From CAZIKF01 sp964539825 (GTDB taxonomy: Bacteria; Muiribacteriota; UBA6191): a stretch of DNA of 64,000 bases. The notes under the pieces were generated by a model that had not been told where the DNA came from, did not search any database, and worked only from the letters and a program-made list of their open reading frames with translations. This document shows, piece after piece, positions 25,710 to 34,111 of the stretch. Location: contig CAZIKF010000021.1 of NCBI GenBank assembly GCA_964539825.1, positions 24,231-88,230 on the forward strand. The letters are read 5' to 3'. Both the position numbers and the translations under genes were made by a program. The first letter of the stretch is position 1, and each line of letters starts with the position of its first letter.

Positions 25710-27002
25710 TTAGTTAAAGCGGCGGAAAACAGGTTTGATCGGTGGACCCTCAAGGAATCTTTCAACACCTGTCTCCAGGGCCTGGGCATAGATCTTAAGG
25801 CTGGCATCCAGTGCTTCACTGGTTCGCTGAAGTTCGAGGTCTCCATGCCTCAAACACAGCGCAACCCAGGGAATTAGAACACCATTGCGTACCATTTCCT
25901 GTAGAAAAAGAGTTCGAAATTTAAGGCAGGGATTGCCATCTTGTCCCCTGGTGATGTATTCCGGGCGGCAAGCGTAACCGGTGCCCTGAAAGTAATGCTC
26001 AATTCCATGAGTTCGAGCAATCTCATTCATGGAATCCTGTAGTTTCTTTCCATAGCTCCAAAGATGATCACACACCTTAAGCTCATCATAGATCTTCATG
26101 ACCTCAACGAAAGCACCCAGGCTCGACATTTCAGCTCCATGGGTTGTAGACAGTAAAAAAACTCGTTCCTGGCCTTCAGACTCTATGGAACCAAGTTCCA
26201 TAATCTCCCGGCACCCCGCTACTGCGGCCACTGAAAAACCATTCGCCATCCCTTTTCCAAAACAGGATAGATCAGGTTTTAGATCAAAATAATGTTGCGC
26301 TCCGCTTTTGTGAAATCGAAAACCTGTTTTCATTTCATCAAGAATGAAAACCACCCCATGCTTTTGACACAGATCTTGAAGCTGGTGGAGGAATCTTTCC
26401 TTTGGCTCCACATCCGTGACAGGCTCCAGAATTACACACGCGAGTTCATCAGGATATTCCTGGAGAAGCCGCTGAAATCCTTCAAGATCATTGTAGCCAA
26501 AGAACTTGGTTTGATCGACAATCTCCTGGGGTACTCCCCTGGGAACCTGCGTTGATCCTATAAACCAGTCATCATAAGAAAAGAATGGATGCTGTGAGCA
26601 TCTCGCAATCAGCTTTCTACCCGTAAAAGCTCGTGATAGTTTTATGGCAGCAGTGGTGGCTGTAGATCCATTTTTGGTGAACTTAACCATATCAGTACTG
26701 TCAAAGTTCTCGACAAAGCACTCCGCTGCTTCGAGTTCAACCAGTGAGGGGCGAGTGAGGTTATTACCCATTTCGATCTGCTCTATTGCTGCCAAATTTA
26801 CCCTCTGTTCAGAATAACCAATGGTTACGGCCAGTAAAGCCATACCATAATCAAGAAATTCATTCCCATCGGGATCATAAACATAAGCTCCCTTTGCTCT
26901 TTGCAGAATCTGCGGAGCATTGGAAGGAAACTGGTCGAAGCCTCGGCTGTAAGTGTGGGCACCACCGGGAATCACTTTCAATAATCTCTCTTGGTAGTTC
27001 AT
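25710..27002 (-). CDS. Class III aminotransferase, glutamate-1-semialdehyde aminomutase-like
   Basis: PLP enzyme of 430 residues from ATG 27002, which has AAGGAAGG upstream and overlaps the previous stop as ATGA. The N-terminus VIPGGAHTYSRGFDQFP, the KNGSTATTAAIKLSRAFTGR loop, FILDEMKTGFRFHKSG and CFGKGMANGFSVAAVAG (Schiff-base Lys) match HemL-like proteins. The position between a CMP-sugar synthetase and a PtmA-like SDR is typical of glycan-modification loci, where such paralogues aminate a sugar, rather than of heme synthesis. That role is inferred. Confidence 0.85.
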   Translation of the reverse strand: MNYQERLLKVIPGGAHTYSRGFDQFPSNAPQILQRAKGAYVYDPDGNEFLDYGMALLAVTIGYSEQRVNLAAIEQIEMGNNLTRPSLVELEAAECFVENFDSTDMVKFTKNGSTATTAAIKLSRAFTGRKLIARCSQHPFFSYDDWFIGSTQVPRGVPQEIVDQTKFFGYNDLEGFQRLLQEYPDELACVILEPVTDVEPKERFLHQLQDLCQKHGVVFILDEMKTGFRFHKSGAQHYFDLKPDLSCFGKGMANGFSVAAVAGCREIMELGSIESEGQERVFLLSTTHGAEMSSLGAFVEVMKIYDELKVCDHLWSYGKKLQDSMNEIARTHGIEHYFQGTGYACRPEYITRGQDGNPCLKFRTLFLQEMVRNGVLIPWVALCLRHGDLELQRTSEALDASLKIYAQALETGVERFLEGPPIKPVFRRFN

Positions 27003-27730
27003 GAAAAAAAGCCTTCCTTCAAACCGTGGGCCATGATGGCTTCCACACATAGGAAATCATAAATATCATCCACTTCGAAATTTTGCCAGCGTTCACACAC
27101 GAAGCCGATTGTTCTTCTGGCATAGCGGGTACGTTCTTCTCTTAAGGTACCAACTTTGGTGATATAAAGCAGTCCGTTGGGAAAAAAGTACTCTTGATCG
27201 AGCTGCTGACGCTGAAAAATAGGAGGACCTGAACCCTGCATGCGCTCCATCAATCCATTATGAAGTTCATATAGCATGGCGGGATGTTCAGAACTGGAAA
27301 CAGCGCCAAGGGCAACCAGGGAATCTGCCTCGTTCTCCCTGGAAATGAGTGTACTCAGCGCGTTGTCTAAATCGTTTCTTTTTCTTAAGGGAGAAGTCGG
27401 TTCTAACAGAGTTAGATAATCAAAAAATTCACCCCTTTCTTCGAGCCAGTCTAGTGCATGTAAAATAGTATCGATCGAGGGCGAATCATCTCTTGCCAGT
27501 TCGGCGGGTCTTAAGAAGGGTACTTCGGCTCCAGCCTCCATACCCAGATCGGCTATGGTTTGATCCTCCGTGCTAAGAAGGATTCGATCCAAATATTTGC
27601 TTTGCTTTGCCTGCTCAATACTCCATTGGATTAAGGGCTTTCCCAGTAGAGAACGAATATTTTTTCCCGGAAGCCCCTTACTTCCGCCGCGGGCGGTGAT
27701 AAGGCATAGGTTTCTTTTCCCTTGGAACAT
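26999..27730 (-). CDS. Acylneuraminate-type cytidylyltransferase (PtmB/NeuA-like, third copy)
   Basis: CMP-nonulosonate synthetase of 243 residues. CTP loop ITARGGSKGLPGKN, STEDQTIADLGMEAGAE, LLEPTSPLRKRNDLD and the C-terminal FEVDDIYDFLCVE are family marks. It resembles PtmB/NeuA-type enzymes. First gene of the leftward operon 27730-24917, overlapping the aminotransferase by 4 bases. Three different synthetases in 27 kb suggest several activated acidic sugars, or one housekeeping and two specialised routes. Confidence 0.87.
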   Translation of the reverse strand: MFQGKRNLCLITARGGSKGLPGKNIRSLLGKPLIQWSIEQAKQSKYLDRILLSTEDQTIADLGMEAGAEVPFLRPAELARDDSPSIDTILHALDWLEERGEFFDYLTLLEPTSPLRKRNDLDNALSTLISRENEADSLVALGAVSSSEHPAMLYELHNGLMERMQGSGPPIFQRQQLDQEYFFPNGLLYITKVGTLREERTRYARRTIGFVCERWQNFEVDDIYDFLCVEAIMAHGLKEGFFS

Positions 27731-27844
27731 GGTTGGAATAACTTTTTTGGGTGAGTGAAGCCCATTCTACTAAACCTCTGCTCAAAGAGGGTTGGATCGA
27801 ACCTTTATTGATCGCCTGAAAAAAAGTTAATGCAATCCAGGTTT

Positions 27845-28735
27845 TCAGGCACAGAGATCTAGAAAAATACTGTGCAAAGATGGCCGAGTGATTTCAAATC
27901 TATGAATTCGAACCTTAGATTTGACCATCTGCTCCAGTATTTCTTGAGGTTCAAGCTCTTCAGGATACCGTATTTCAACACGGTTACCCTGGTCATAAAT
28001 CGTACAGCCATCAGGTAGATCGGGTAAGGTCCCATCAAAAGTCAGAGAAATAATGCGCGGCTCAAAGTCCCTCTTCACTTCATCGATCGTTCCATATGCC
28101 CTGGACTTTCCCTCAGCAATAAAAATCACCCGATCACAGAGATCCTCCACCTCCAGGATTTGGTGTGAGGAAAACAAAATAGAAACTCCCGCGGCCTTTC
28201 TTTCTTTTAATAGCTCAAAAACCATTTGGCGGTTGATAGGGTCCAGTCCCCGAAAAGGCTCATCCAGAATCAGGATTGGAGGATTGTGAATCAGGCTGGA
28301 GATGATCTGTACTTTTTGCTGCATTCCCGAAGAAAGGTTTTGGATTTTCTGATTTCTCAAATCCCAGAGTTCAAATCTGTTGAGAAGTTCTTTAGCCCGT
28401 TCCTTCAGTAGGGGCAGCGGTACCGAACGCAGTCGACCCAGGTAAATGATCGTGTCCCAAATCTTGGCCCTTGTATAAAGCCCCCTTTCTTCAGGCAGGT
28501 ATCCAACCTCTCCCGCACGTCCTTCATGAAATGGTTTTGAACGCAAAAGTAAAGAGCCCTGGTCTGGTTCATAAATTCGAAGCAGGGTCCTGATGGTAGT
28601 GGTTTTACCGGCACCATTTCTTCCCAAAAATCCAAAAATCTCCCCCGGAAACACATCAAAGGAAAGAGAGTCTACGGCCATGAATTCACCAAAGGCTTTA
28701 CTGAAGTCTTTAACTTCAATGCAGGGGGGCTTCAT
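27845..28735 (-). CDS. ABC transporter ATP-binding protein
   Basis: ATPase subunit of 296 residues from ATG 28735, whose ATGA overlaps the previous stop. Walker A GRNGAGKTTTIRTLL, signature LSSGMQQKVQIISSL, Walker B ILILDEPFRGLDP and H-loop SSHQI are complete. The C-terminal extension (about residues 220-296) resembles the DUF4162 tail of DrrA/NatA/CcmA-like exporters. The partner permease is expected next door but no permease gene is present; its neighbour is a chemoreceptor-like protein. It may serve a membrane partner elsewhere. Confidence 0.85.
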   Translation of the reverse strand: MKPPCIEVKDFSKAFGEFMAVDSLSFDVFPGEIFGFLGRNGAGKTTTIRTLLRIYEPDQGSLLLRSKPFHEGRAGEVGYLPEERGLYTRAKIWDTIIYLGRLRSVPLPLLKERAKELLNRFELWDLRNQKIQNLSSGMQQKVQIISSLIHNPPILILDEPFRGLDPINRQMVFELLKERKAAGVSILFSSHQILEVEDLCDRVIFIAEGKSRAYGTIDEVKRDFEPRIISLTFDGTLPDLPDGCTIYDQGNRVEIRYPEELEPQEILEQMVKSKVRIHRFEITRPSLHSIFLDLCA

Positions 28736-30075
28736 GACTTGCCCCACAGAAAGGATTTGATCCTGTGCTGGATTCTGAGTATTGCATGGGAAACCTTGGA
28801 AATACCCTGTGGCACATCTCTCAGACCCTTTTGATAGCCCGGATTATCAGAAGAGTGGTTGGAGAGTTCCTGTAGCAATGCCTGGAGAGCCTCCAGGCGA
28901 CTCAGAGAATCCTCAATAACGCTGTCTACCCGGGAGAGATTTCTATGTTGGCGCTCCCGGTAAACGCTGAGATCTTGTTCAACTGCCTGGATATTCTCAA
29001 GTGCCCTGGAGAGTTCCCGATCGTACTTTTTAGTCGAAGCCCAGTACTCGGAGAAATCCTTAAGAACTTTTTCAGATTTCTGGCTCAGTTCACGGATACT
29101 CTCCGCCACAACAGAAAAACCTTGACCCGCCTCTCCCGCCCGATTCCCCTCTACAAACGCATTAAGGGTTAATAAATCACTCTTCTTTAAGATCTCTTCG
29201 ATGGTCTCAATTTGCTCTGAAGAAAGACTTAAAAATGAACTCAATTCCACTTGTATTGAGTTCAACTGAGAGGAAGCGCTTGAACAATCGTGAGATAGCT
29301 TGTCCCAGCGAGCATCCCAATCCTTTAATTCTGGCAATTCCTTTTCCGTACCTTGCATGGAAAGGCGCAACTCTTCAAAAGTCTCCTGGAGGTTTTCGAG
29401 AAGAATTCTTTGCGCGCTCAGGTCTTCTCCCCAGTGGAAAATAGCCTCGGCTGTAAGGCGTTCTGTTTGTTCCAGGTCTTGGTGACTCTGGGTCAGTTCT
29501 GACTCCAAAGATTCCAAAGGGGCATAGACCCAGCGGCTAAGTGCCGCGTATCCAATGATTAGAGTCATAGCCAACAGGGCAGAACCTGAAAGACTTACAA
29601 TCTGGTAGAGCCGATTCCATTTAGTCTTCCAGGGATCTGTAGAGAACTCGACCTGCAGGAAGCCGGTTGTAGTTTGCTCATTCATTAGCGGCCCCGTTAC
29701 CACCAGGGAAGTTCCAATCACTTCCAAAAATATTTTAGGCGGCGGGTCCCTGAGGGCTGATTCAATGCCTGGCGGAAAAGATCTGGAGGAAATGCCATCC
29801 CCGCTAAATAGGGTGATTTTTGAAAACGAAGGATCTCGATCAAGTTTTCGCAGTGTGCTCACCAGGTGGTTCCACACTTTGTTCGATTCTTCTTTTAAAG
29901 ATTCAATTGCCAGGGGGTCGGATAGCTCAAAGATCCATCTGACCCTCGAAAAAATGTCCTTTTGTTCTTCAATCTCAACCCGATGCAGAAATACGAAGGG
30001 CAGTAGGAGGCAAAATACTGCGCTGAAGCCTGCCGAAACAAAAAGTGCTCGGTATCGAATGGAACGGGAGCTCAT
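28732..30075 (-). CDS. Chemoreceptor-like membrane protein with shortened signalling domain
   Basis: Protein of 447 residues. A first membrane helix lies at about residues 10-32 (ALFVSAGFSAVFCLLLPFVF). A periplasmic part of about 125 residues follows, then a second helix (LSGSALLAMTLIIGYAAL) and a long cytoplasmic coiled coil. The coiled coil contains LTLNAFVEGNRAGEAGQGFSVVAESIREL, the hairpin tip of methyl-accepting chemotaxis proteins that contacts CheA and CheW. The overall length is shorter than most MCPs and I see no clear HAMP domain. Stop/start overlap ATGA couples it to the ABC ATPase gene, an unusual partner. It probably senses an envelope or external signal. Confidence 0.75.
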   Translation of the reverse strand: MSSRSIRYRALFVSAGFSAVFCLLLPFVFLHRVEIEEQKDIFSRVRWIFELSDPLAIESLKEESNKVWNHLVSTLRKLDRDPSFSKITLFSGDGISSRSFPPGIESALRDPPPKIFLEVIGTSLVVTGPLMNEQTTTGFLQVEFSTDPWKTKWNRLYQIVSLSGSALLAMTLIIGYAALSRWVYAPLESLESELTQSHQDLEQTERLTAEAIFHWGEDLSAQRILLENLQETFEELRLSMQGTEKELPELKDWDARWDKLSHDCSSASSQLNSIQVELSSFLSLSSEQIETIEEILKKSDLLTLNAFVEGNRAGEAGQGFSVVAESIRELSQKSEKVLKDFSEYWASTKKYDRELSRALENIQAVEQDLSVYRERQHRNLSRVDSVIEDSLSRLEALQALLQELSNHSSDNPGYQKGLRDVPQGISKVSHAILRIQHRIKSFLWGKS

Positions 30076-30097
30076 AGAAAATAAGTGTAGGATCTTA

Positions 30098-30233
30098 TTA
30101 TATGCTCAAAAGCATTTGGTTTGCCCGGATTTCCGGCTAAACCAGGCATCTGTTAATTTGGTTGCCTATCTGCGATGAGCTTGTTTTGGTTATGACCCCG
30201 CAAACGGGTAACCGATTGCAAAACGGTATAGAA
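30098..30233 (+). repeat. Dispersed multi-hairpin element, family A, copy 2
   Basis: Lies in the divergent gap between the chemoreceptor-like gene and the methyltransferase at 30239. It carries the series of small stems: GGTTTG/AAACC around GCCCGGATTTCCGGC, GGCA/TGCC, ATCTGCGAT, then CAAACGGGTAACCGATTG. It ends in ACGGTATAGAAT immediately before the downstream start codon. The terminal TATAGA could act as a -10 box giving a leaderless or near-leaderless transcript; that is inference. Confidence 0.78.
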
Positions 30234-30238
30234 TAGGA

Positions 30239-31039
30239 ATGATGAAGAAGACCGTTTTAGCAAACATTGGTTTAGATCAGCTTGCCGCTGAGCACTGGAG
30301 ATTAAGGCATCCGACGGGACGTGACCCCGTCCTCTACTTTGAGCGAAATCCAATCTCTGAGCCTGAAGAAGATCCTTTTGAAAGACAGTGGATTGAGGAA
30401 GTTCTAGGAGAACTCCCCTACCCGGAGGGAAGTTCTGTCTTGGATGTGGGAGCCGGTGACGGCAGAATCGCCCGAGAGCTCAGGACTCGCAATATGAAGG
30501 TAAAATGTCTGGAGCCGTCTGGAATTCAGTCTCAAAGACTGCGTGGGGAAGGATTTGAGGTTCTTGAGGAACAGTGGCTTGAAAAGGACGCTTGTCCCGA
30601 ATTTGACTATATTCTTTTCTGCAGGTCTCTGGGGGTTAGCGCTTTAAAGAACAAGGATGTATATCTTGTGAGAGCTATGGAGAAATCAATCAAGTATGCA
30701 AGGTTTGGGGGAACTGTGATTTCTCCTCCCATTGAAAAGATTGTAAATCCCGGGAAACTAGAATCTCAACTCTTTCCAGGTGGAATGGTAAGGGAGTTAT
30801 ATACTCCCGCGATTCTCGGTTTGCTTGAGCTCGGAGTTTTTCCACAAACTCGGTTTATCAGCCAAATCCAGGTCAAGGGTTATGATTCCCTGGAACAATG
30901 TAAAGCAGAGGATTTTAAATACCTTCAGGACTCTTCCCTTCTCGATGAATACATCAGGAGCTCTTGTACTCACACACAAGGCGGATTATCCAGGGATCGG
31001 CACATGATTACCATGCTAGTGAATTGGAGTAAGTCATGA
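30239..31039 (+). CDS. Class I SAM-dependent methyltransferase
   Basis: Methyltransferase of 266 residues. SAM loop VLDVGAGDGRIARE near residue 65, acidic LEPSGIQ after strand 2 and FDYILFCRSLGVSAL as motif II. The N-terminus ERNPISEPEEDPFERQWIEEVL is a helical lead. Two ATG codons stand in tandem at 30239 and 30242; TAGGA directly precedes the first, so the second may be used. It overlaps the CYTH gene by 4 bases (ATGA), so the two are co-expressed. Methyl acceptor unknown. Confidence 0.8.
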   Translation: MMKKTVLANIGLDQLAAEHWRLRHPTGRDPVLYFERNPISEPEEDPFERQWIEEVLGELPYPEGSSVLDVGAGDGRIARELRTRNMKVKCLEPSGIQSQRLRGEGFEVLEEQWLEKDACPEFDYILFCRSLGVSALKNKDVYLVRAMEKSIKYARFGGTVISPPIEKIVNPGKLESQLFPGGMVRELYTPAILGLLELGVFPQTRFISQIQVKGYDSLEQCKAEDFKYLQDSSLLDEYIRSSCTHTQGGLSRDRHMITMLVNWSKS

Positions 31040-31629
31040 AGGACATGGAAAGGGAAGTGAAACTTTGTCTGCAAAAGCGGGAATTCTTTCTCATCCTTAA
31101 TTATCTCCAGGAAAAGGGAGAATTCTTAGAGGAGCAAAGCCAGGTCAATTATTACCTCGATTCACCGGGTAGAGAACTGCTTGATAAGGGAGAAATGTTT
31201 CGTCTCAGGCTTTTGGATGAGAGCGTACTGATCACGTTGAAATACAATGTTCATGCAACCGATGGCTTCTTCGAGTGCTCTCAGGTTGAAGAGGAGTTTT
31301 GCCGCAAGGAGTTAGACTCCCCAGAGGAAATCATATCTGAGTTGAACCTGGAAGAATTCTTTCCATATCTTCCCTCAGAGCTTGTAGTGGTAGGTTCTTT
31401 GAGTAATCTCAGGCGTGTTTTTCAGTGGGGTATCTATATCTTGGAATTGGATGAAACCACCCTGCCGGGCCAAGAAATCGAGTACGAATTGGAATGTGAA
31501 ACAAAGGATCCGCAGGACTTCAAGAAAGAGATCCAAAAATTATTTCAGGAATTGAACCTTGAAATGAGGCCCCAAAAGAAAACGAAATACGCGCGCTTCC
31601 TCCAATCTTTGAATGAGTTGACGACTTGA
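31036..31629 (+). CDS. CYTH-domain protein (class IV adenylate cyclase / triphosphatase superfamily)
   Basis: Protein of 197 residues. The hallmark ExExK appears as EREVK at residues 5-9, followed by beta-tunnel elements: YYLDSPGRELLDKGEMFRLRLLDE, ITLKYN, EVEEEF, LDETTLPGQEIEYELECE and the closing KKTKYARFL. CYTH proteins bind triphosphate groups through acidic and basic tunnel residues and act as thiamine or inorganic triphosphatases or adenylate cyclases. The sequence does not separate these roles. Coupled to the methyltransferase upstream; ends 11 bases from the convergent outer-membrane protein gene. Confidence 0.83.
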   Translation: MKDMEREVKLCLQKREFFLILNYLQEKGEFLEEQSQVNYYLDSPGRELLDKGEMFRLRLLDESVLITLKYNVHATDGFFECSQVEEEFCRKELDSPEEIISELNLEEFFPYLPSELVVVGSLSNLRRVFQWGIYILELDETTLPGQEIEYELECETKDPQDFKKEIQKLFQELNLEMRPQKKTKYARFLQSLNELTT

Positions 31630-31640
31630 TAGCCTGTGGT

Positions 31641-32414
31641 TTACCAGTGAAACCTGAAAGCGCCAACCAAACCGTCTAGTTCGAAGTCTACATGGGCTTC
31701 ATTCAAATCGCCCTCGTTCACGGTGACATCAAAATTGCGTTTGCGGTAACCCAAAAAAATGGATCCCATCTGATCGCTCTCTCCATCAAGCAGATAGCGA
31801 ATACCCAGCTCGGCATCTTGAAAGCTCAACTCATTGCCAGCGAGGGATAGTTCAAGGATTTTAAAGGCCCCGACCAGCCTCCAGGCATCTTGAAGGGCTA
31901 TATCTGTTTCAAAACCAATATAGGGTAGGGGTAGAGTTTCGTCAAAACGGGAGGTGGGTGCCGCTCCCGCACCTCGAATACCCTCGATGGAGACGGCTGC
32001 ATCTATCCATTGGAGCCCGACAATAAAGTTGAAATTCGATCCCATTGCACCCGTGTTTACAAACCGATAGGACCAATCCCAGGTATTCCAATCCATCTGA
32101 AAATTTAAGCTGTCATTATTGAGATAAGTCTGGCCGTCAAAAGTGAAGTTAGACTGGACACGCAGAGAGGTCCGGTAATCGATGGGCTGGTAAGAAAGCT
32201 TGGAGCTAAAGCCCAGTACATGAAGGTTCATACCAAAGCCGGGAGCGTTGTCCCCTTTTTTCTCGATCACACCTCTTCCCAGGCCCCCACTCCCGACAAT
32301 GTTTCCGCTTATGTCGTTATTCCACAATTCTACCTGTGGTGTAAGTCCGGTTACGGCGTAGCCAGAAAAGAATGTTAAGAGGAAAAGGAGTAAATTGATG
32401 GAACCAGTCTTCAT
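31641..32414 (-). CDS. Putative outer-membrane beta-barrel protein
   Basis: Protein of 257 residues with a signal peptide (residues 1 to about 20, INLLLFLLTFFSGYAV). The rest is alternating-pattern beta strands rich in aromatic and small residues and ends in an aromatic residue (FRFHW), as many barrel proteins do for BAM recognition. It is not a recognised porin family. Ribosome site GGGGAGA precedes ATG 32414. The upstream region carries an inverted, truncated family A repeat. Localisation is well supported by the pattern; function is unknown. Confidence 0.65.
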   Translation of the reverse strand: MKTGSINLLLFLLTFFSGYAVTGLTPQVELWNNDISGNIVGSGGLGRGVIEKKGDNAPGFGMNLHVLGFSSKLSYQPIDYRTSLRVQSNFTFDGQTYLNNDSLNFQMDWNTWDWSYRFVNTGAMGSNFNFIVGLQWIDAAVSIEGIRGAGAAPTSRFDETLPLPYIGFETDIALQDAWRLVGAFKILELSLAGNELSFQDAELGIRYLLDGESDQMGSIFLGYRKRNFDVTVNEGDLNEAHVDFELDGLVGAFRFHW

Positions 32415-32454
32415 GAGAATCTCCCCTGGGAATTTGGGGCGATTCTAGACTCTT

Positions 32455-32516
32455 CCATACCGAAAAGCAAACGGTTATCCGTTTGTAGGTTCATGACCAA
32501 AACAAGCTCATTACAG
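32455..32516 (-). repeat. Dispersed multi-hairpin element, family A, copy 3 (truncated, inverted)
   Basis: Read on the minus strand it has TGTAATGAGCTTG, TTTTGGTCATGAAC, the palindrome AAACGGATAACCGTTT and CTTTTCGGTATGG. This equals the right half of copy 5. The left half with the first two hairpins is missing. It lies between the stop of the amylase gene and the start of the outer-membrane protein gene, pointing toward the latter about 40 bases away. Confidence 0.78.
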
Positions 32517-32556
32517 AGGGGTAAATGCGGCCTGGCATATACCAAATTTCAATTGG

Positions 32557-33912
32557 TCAATGGGAGACTTTTTCGATTCGGGTATAAATGGTATACCCCT
32601 CGCCCAGGATTCGGGGGCTCCACTCGGAACCGGGTCGATAACTCTTCTCTCCCAGTCTGAGCAGAATCTTTTTATCGATACTGGCCACATAGGAAGAGTT
32701 AGTAGTGTTGAGAATCTGAAGCTTGCTGTCCCTATGTATGCCCAGTTCATGCCGAATCTGAATTAATTCCACAATTCGATCTCGATTAGAAGCTCCTTTA
32801 TCGAAAAGATGCTCCCAAAATACGGATGGAGTACCCGGGTGGGTCATGATATAGGCATAGCCTTTCAGGAGGTGTTCCTGTGGAAATGGCCAGTGGGCCT
32901 GCTCTCCACCGGTATCGTGGTTATCTAAGAAGGTGACGGACTTGGCGGGCCACCAACCCAAGACTCCGGATGCTTTTTTATTTTTATCACTCAACCTCCA
33001 GAGTTCGGAGCGAATAAAAGCCTCCTGTAGTACACCCTTAGTCGTAAAATCGAAACTTCTGGGTTCTCCTCCAGCGGAGTCAATCCAGTCCACTATTTTT
33101 TGCCGATGGGCGTTTTGATTAGGCTTAAGCACAAAGTCGTCGGTGTAATCCATGGAACTCCAATACTCACCTACAGTAAAGGCAGGATTTGTCTCCCTCA
33201 TATATTCCCGAACCCAGCGTCCATCGAAGCCTTTGACAAAATCAAATCGAAAACCCTGAAAGCCGAGATCGCTTTGAAGCCAATTCAGCCATGCGATGAG
33301 ATCTTTTCGAACCCTGGCATTGTTATGGTCAATGTCAGGAGCTGGTTCAAAGTTTTCACCGCTATCCGGACTGCCGGTTCCCCTGTAATCATCCTTAGAA
33401 AGGGCCCACTTTTCCCACATCATTTTTCCACTGCGATGATGAAACACATTCCATACCCCATCTTCCTGATGAGATGCGGTGCGATGATTGATGACAATAT
33501 CCGCGATAGATAAGATCCCCTGCTTACGAAAAGCACGAACGGCCCGAACCAGTTCTTCTTTTGATCCATAAAAAGTTTTCTCTTGTTTCGTGCCTACATC
33601 ATAATAATCACCGGGCATATAGCCCTGGTCGCTGACGGATCGGGAAACAGGCGGGAACCAAATGTGGGTGATTCCCATTTTTGAAATCTCGACAGCTTTG
33701 GACTCCAAATGGCGGAACCAGACGCCCTCTTCTCCATTAACCCGTGCGTTCCAGGTGAATCCCTGCAGCAAGACTTCAGTATCCTTTTGAGGGGTAGAAA
33801 TTTCGGCCCCATAAAGAGCCTGGAATTGCAGAGCCCTGGGCGGGTGGGAAGCCGTACCAATAATTAGCAGAAAAAGAAAAGAAAGCCAGTGCCATTGAGG
33901 GACTAAATTCAC
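32557..33912 (-). CDS. Secreted alpha-amylase (GH13)
   Basis: Glycoside hydrolase of 451 residues beginning at GTG 33912 behind AAGGAG. A signal peptide covers about residues 1-24 (WLSFLFLLIIGTAS). The TIM-barrel motifs are complete: ADIVINHR, GFRFDFVKGF with nucleophile Asp224, FTVGEYW with acid/base Glu249, and FLDNHDT with Asp333. LLQGFTWNAR near residue 48 and the compact C-terminus resemble the plant-like alpha-amylase subgroup. It cleaves alpha-1,4-glucan outside the cytoplasm. No other starch genes are nearby. Confidence 0.9.
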   Translation of the reverse strand: MNLVPQWHWLSFLFLLIIGTASHPPRALQFQALYGAEISTPQKDTEVLLQGFTWNARVNGEEGVWFRHLESKAVEISKMGITHIWFPPVSRSVSDQGYMPGDYYDVGTKQEKTFYGSKEELVRAVRAFRKQGILSIADIVINHRTASHQEDGVWNVFHHRSGKMMWEKWALSKDDYRGTGSPDSGENFEPAPDIDHNNARVRKDLIAWLNWLQSDLGFQGFRFDFVKGFDGRWVREYMRETNPAFTVGEYWSSMDYTDDFVLKPNQNAHRQKIVDWIDSAGGEPRSFDFTTKGVLQEAFIRSELWRLSDKNKKASGVLGWWPAKSVTFLDNHDTGGEQAHWPFPQEHLLKGYAYIMTHPGTPSVFWEHLFDKGASNRDRIVELIQIRHELGIHRDSKLQILNTTNSSYVASIDKKILLRLGEKSYRPGSEWSPRILGEGYTIYTRIEKVSH

Positions 33913-34111
33913 TTTTGCTTACTCCTTTCTCCTCGGGGGACGTCAAAGGCCGCGCGATATAGCCATCTTGAAAGGTGACTTGATTCTAAAGATTAAAAAG
34001 CGTATGGCAAGATGGGCGGCAAATTATTCCATTTTGGAAAGAGTGAGTAGGGCAGGTGCTGGTGGTAGACTGGAAATTCCATCCAAGAATTGTTATGTAG
34101 AGGGATAGTTT

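Noticed and set aside
25694..25846. N-terminal extension of the PtmA-like SDR
   Set aside because: It overlaps the 3' end of the aminotransferase gene on the same strand, while ATG 25693 has AGGGAGG upstream.
27817..27851. Terminator after the ABC ATPase gene
   Set aside because: CCTGAAAA and TTTTCAGG can pair, but the loop is 19 bases and the stem overlaps the stop, so support is too weak.
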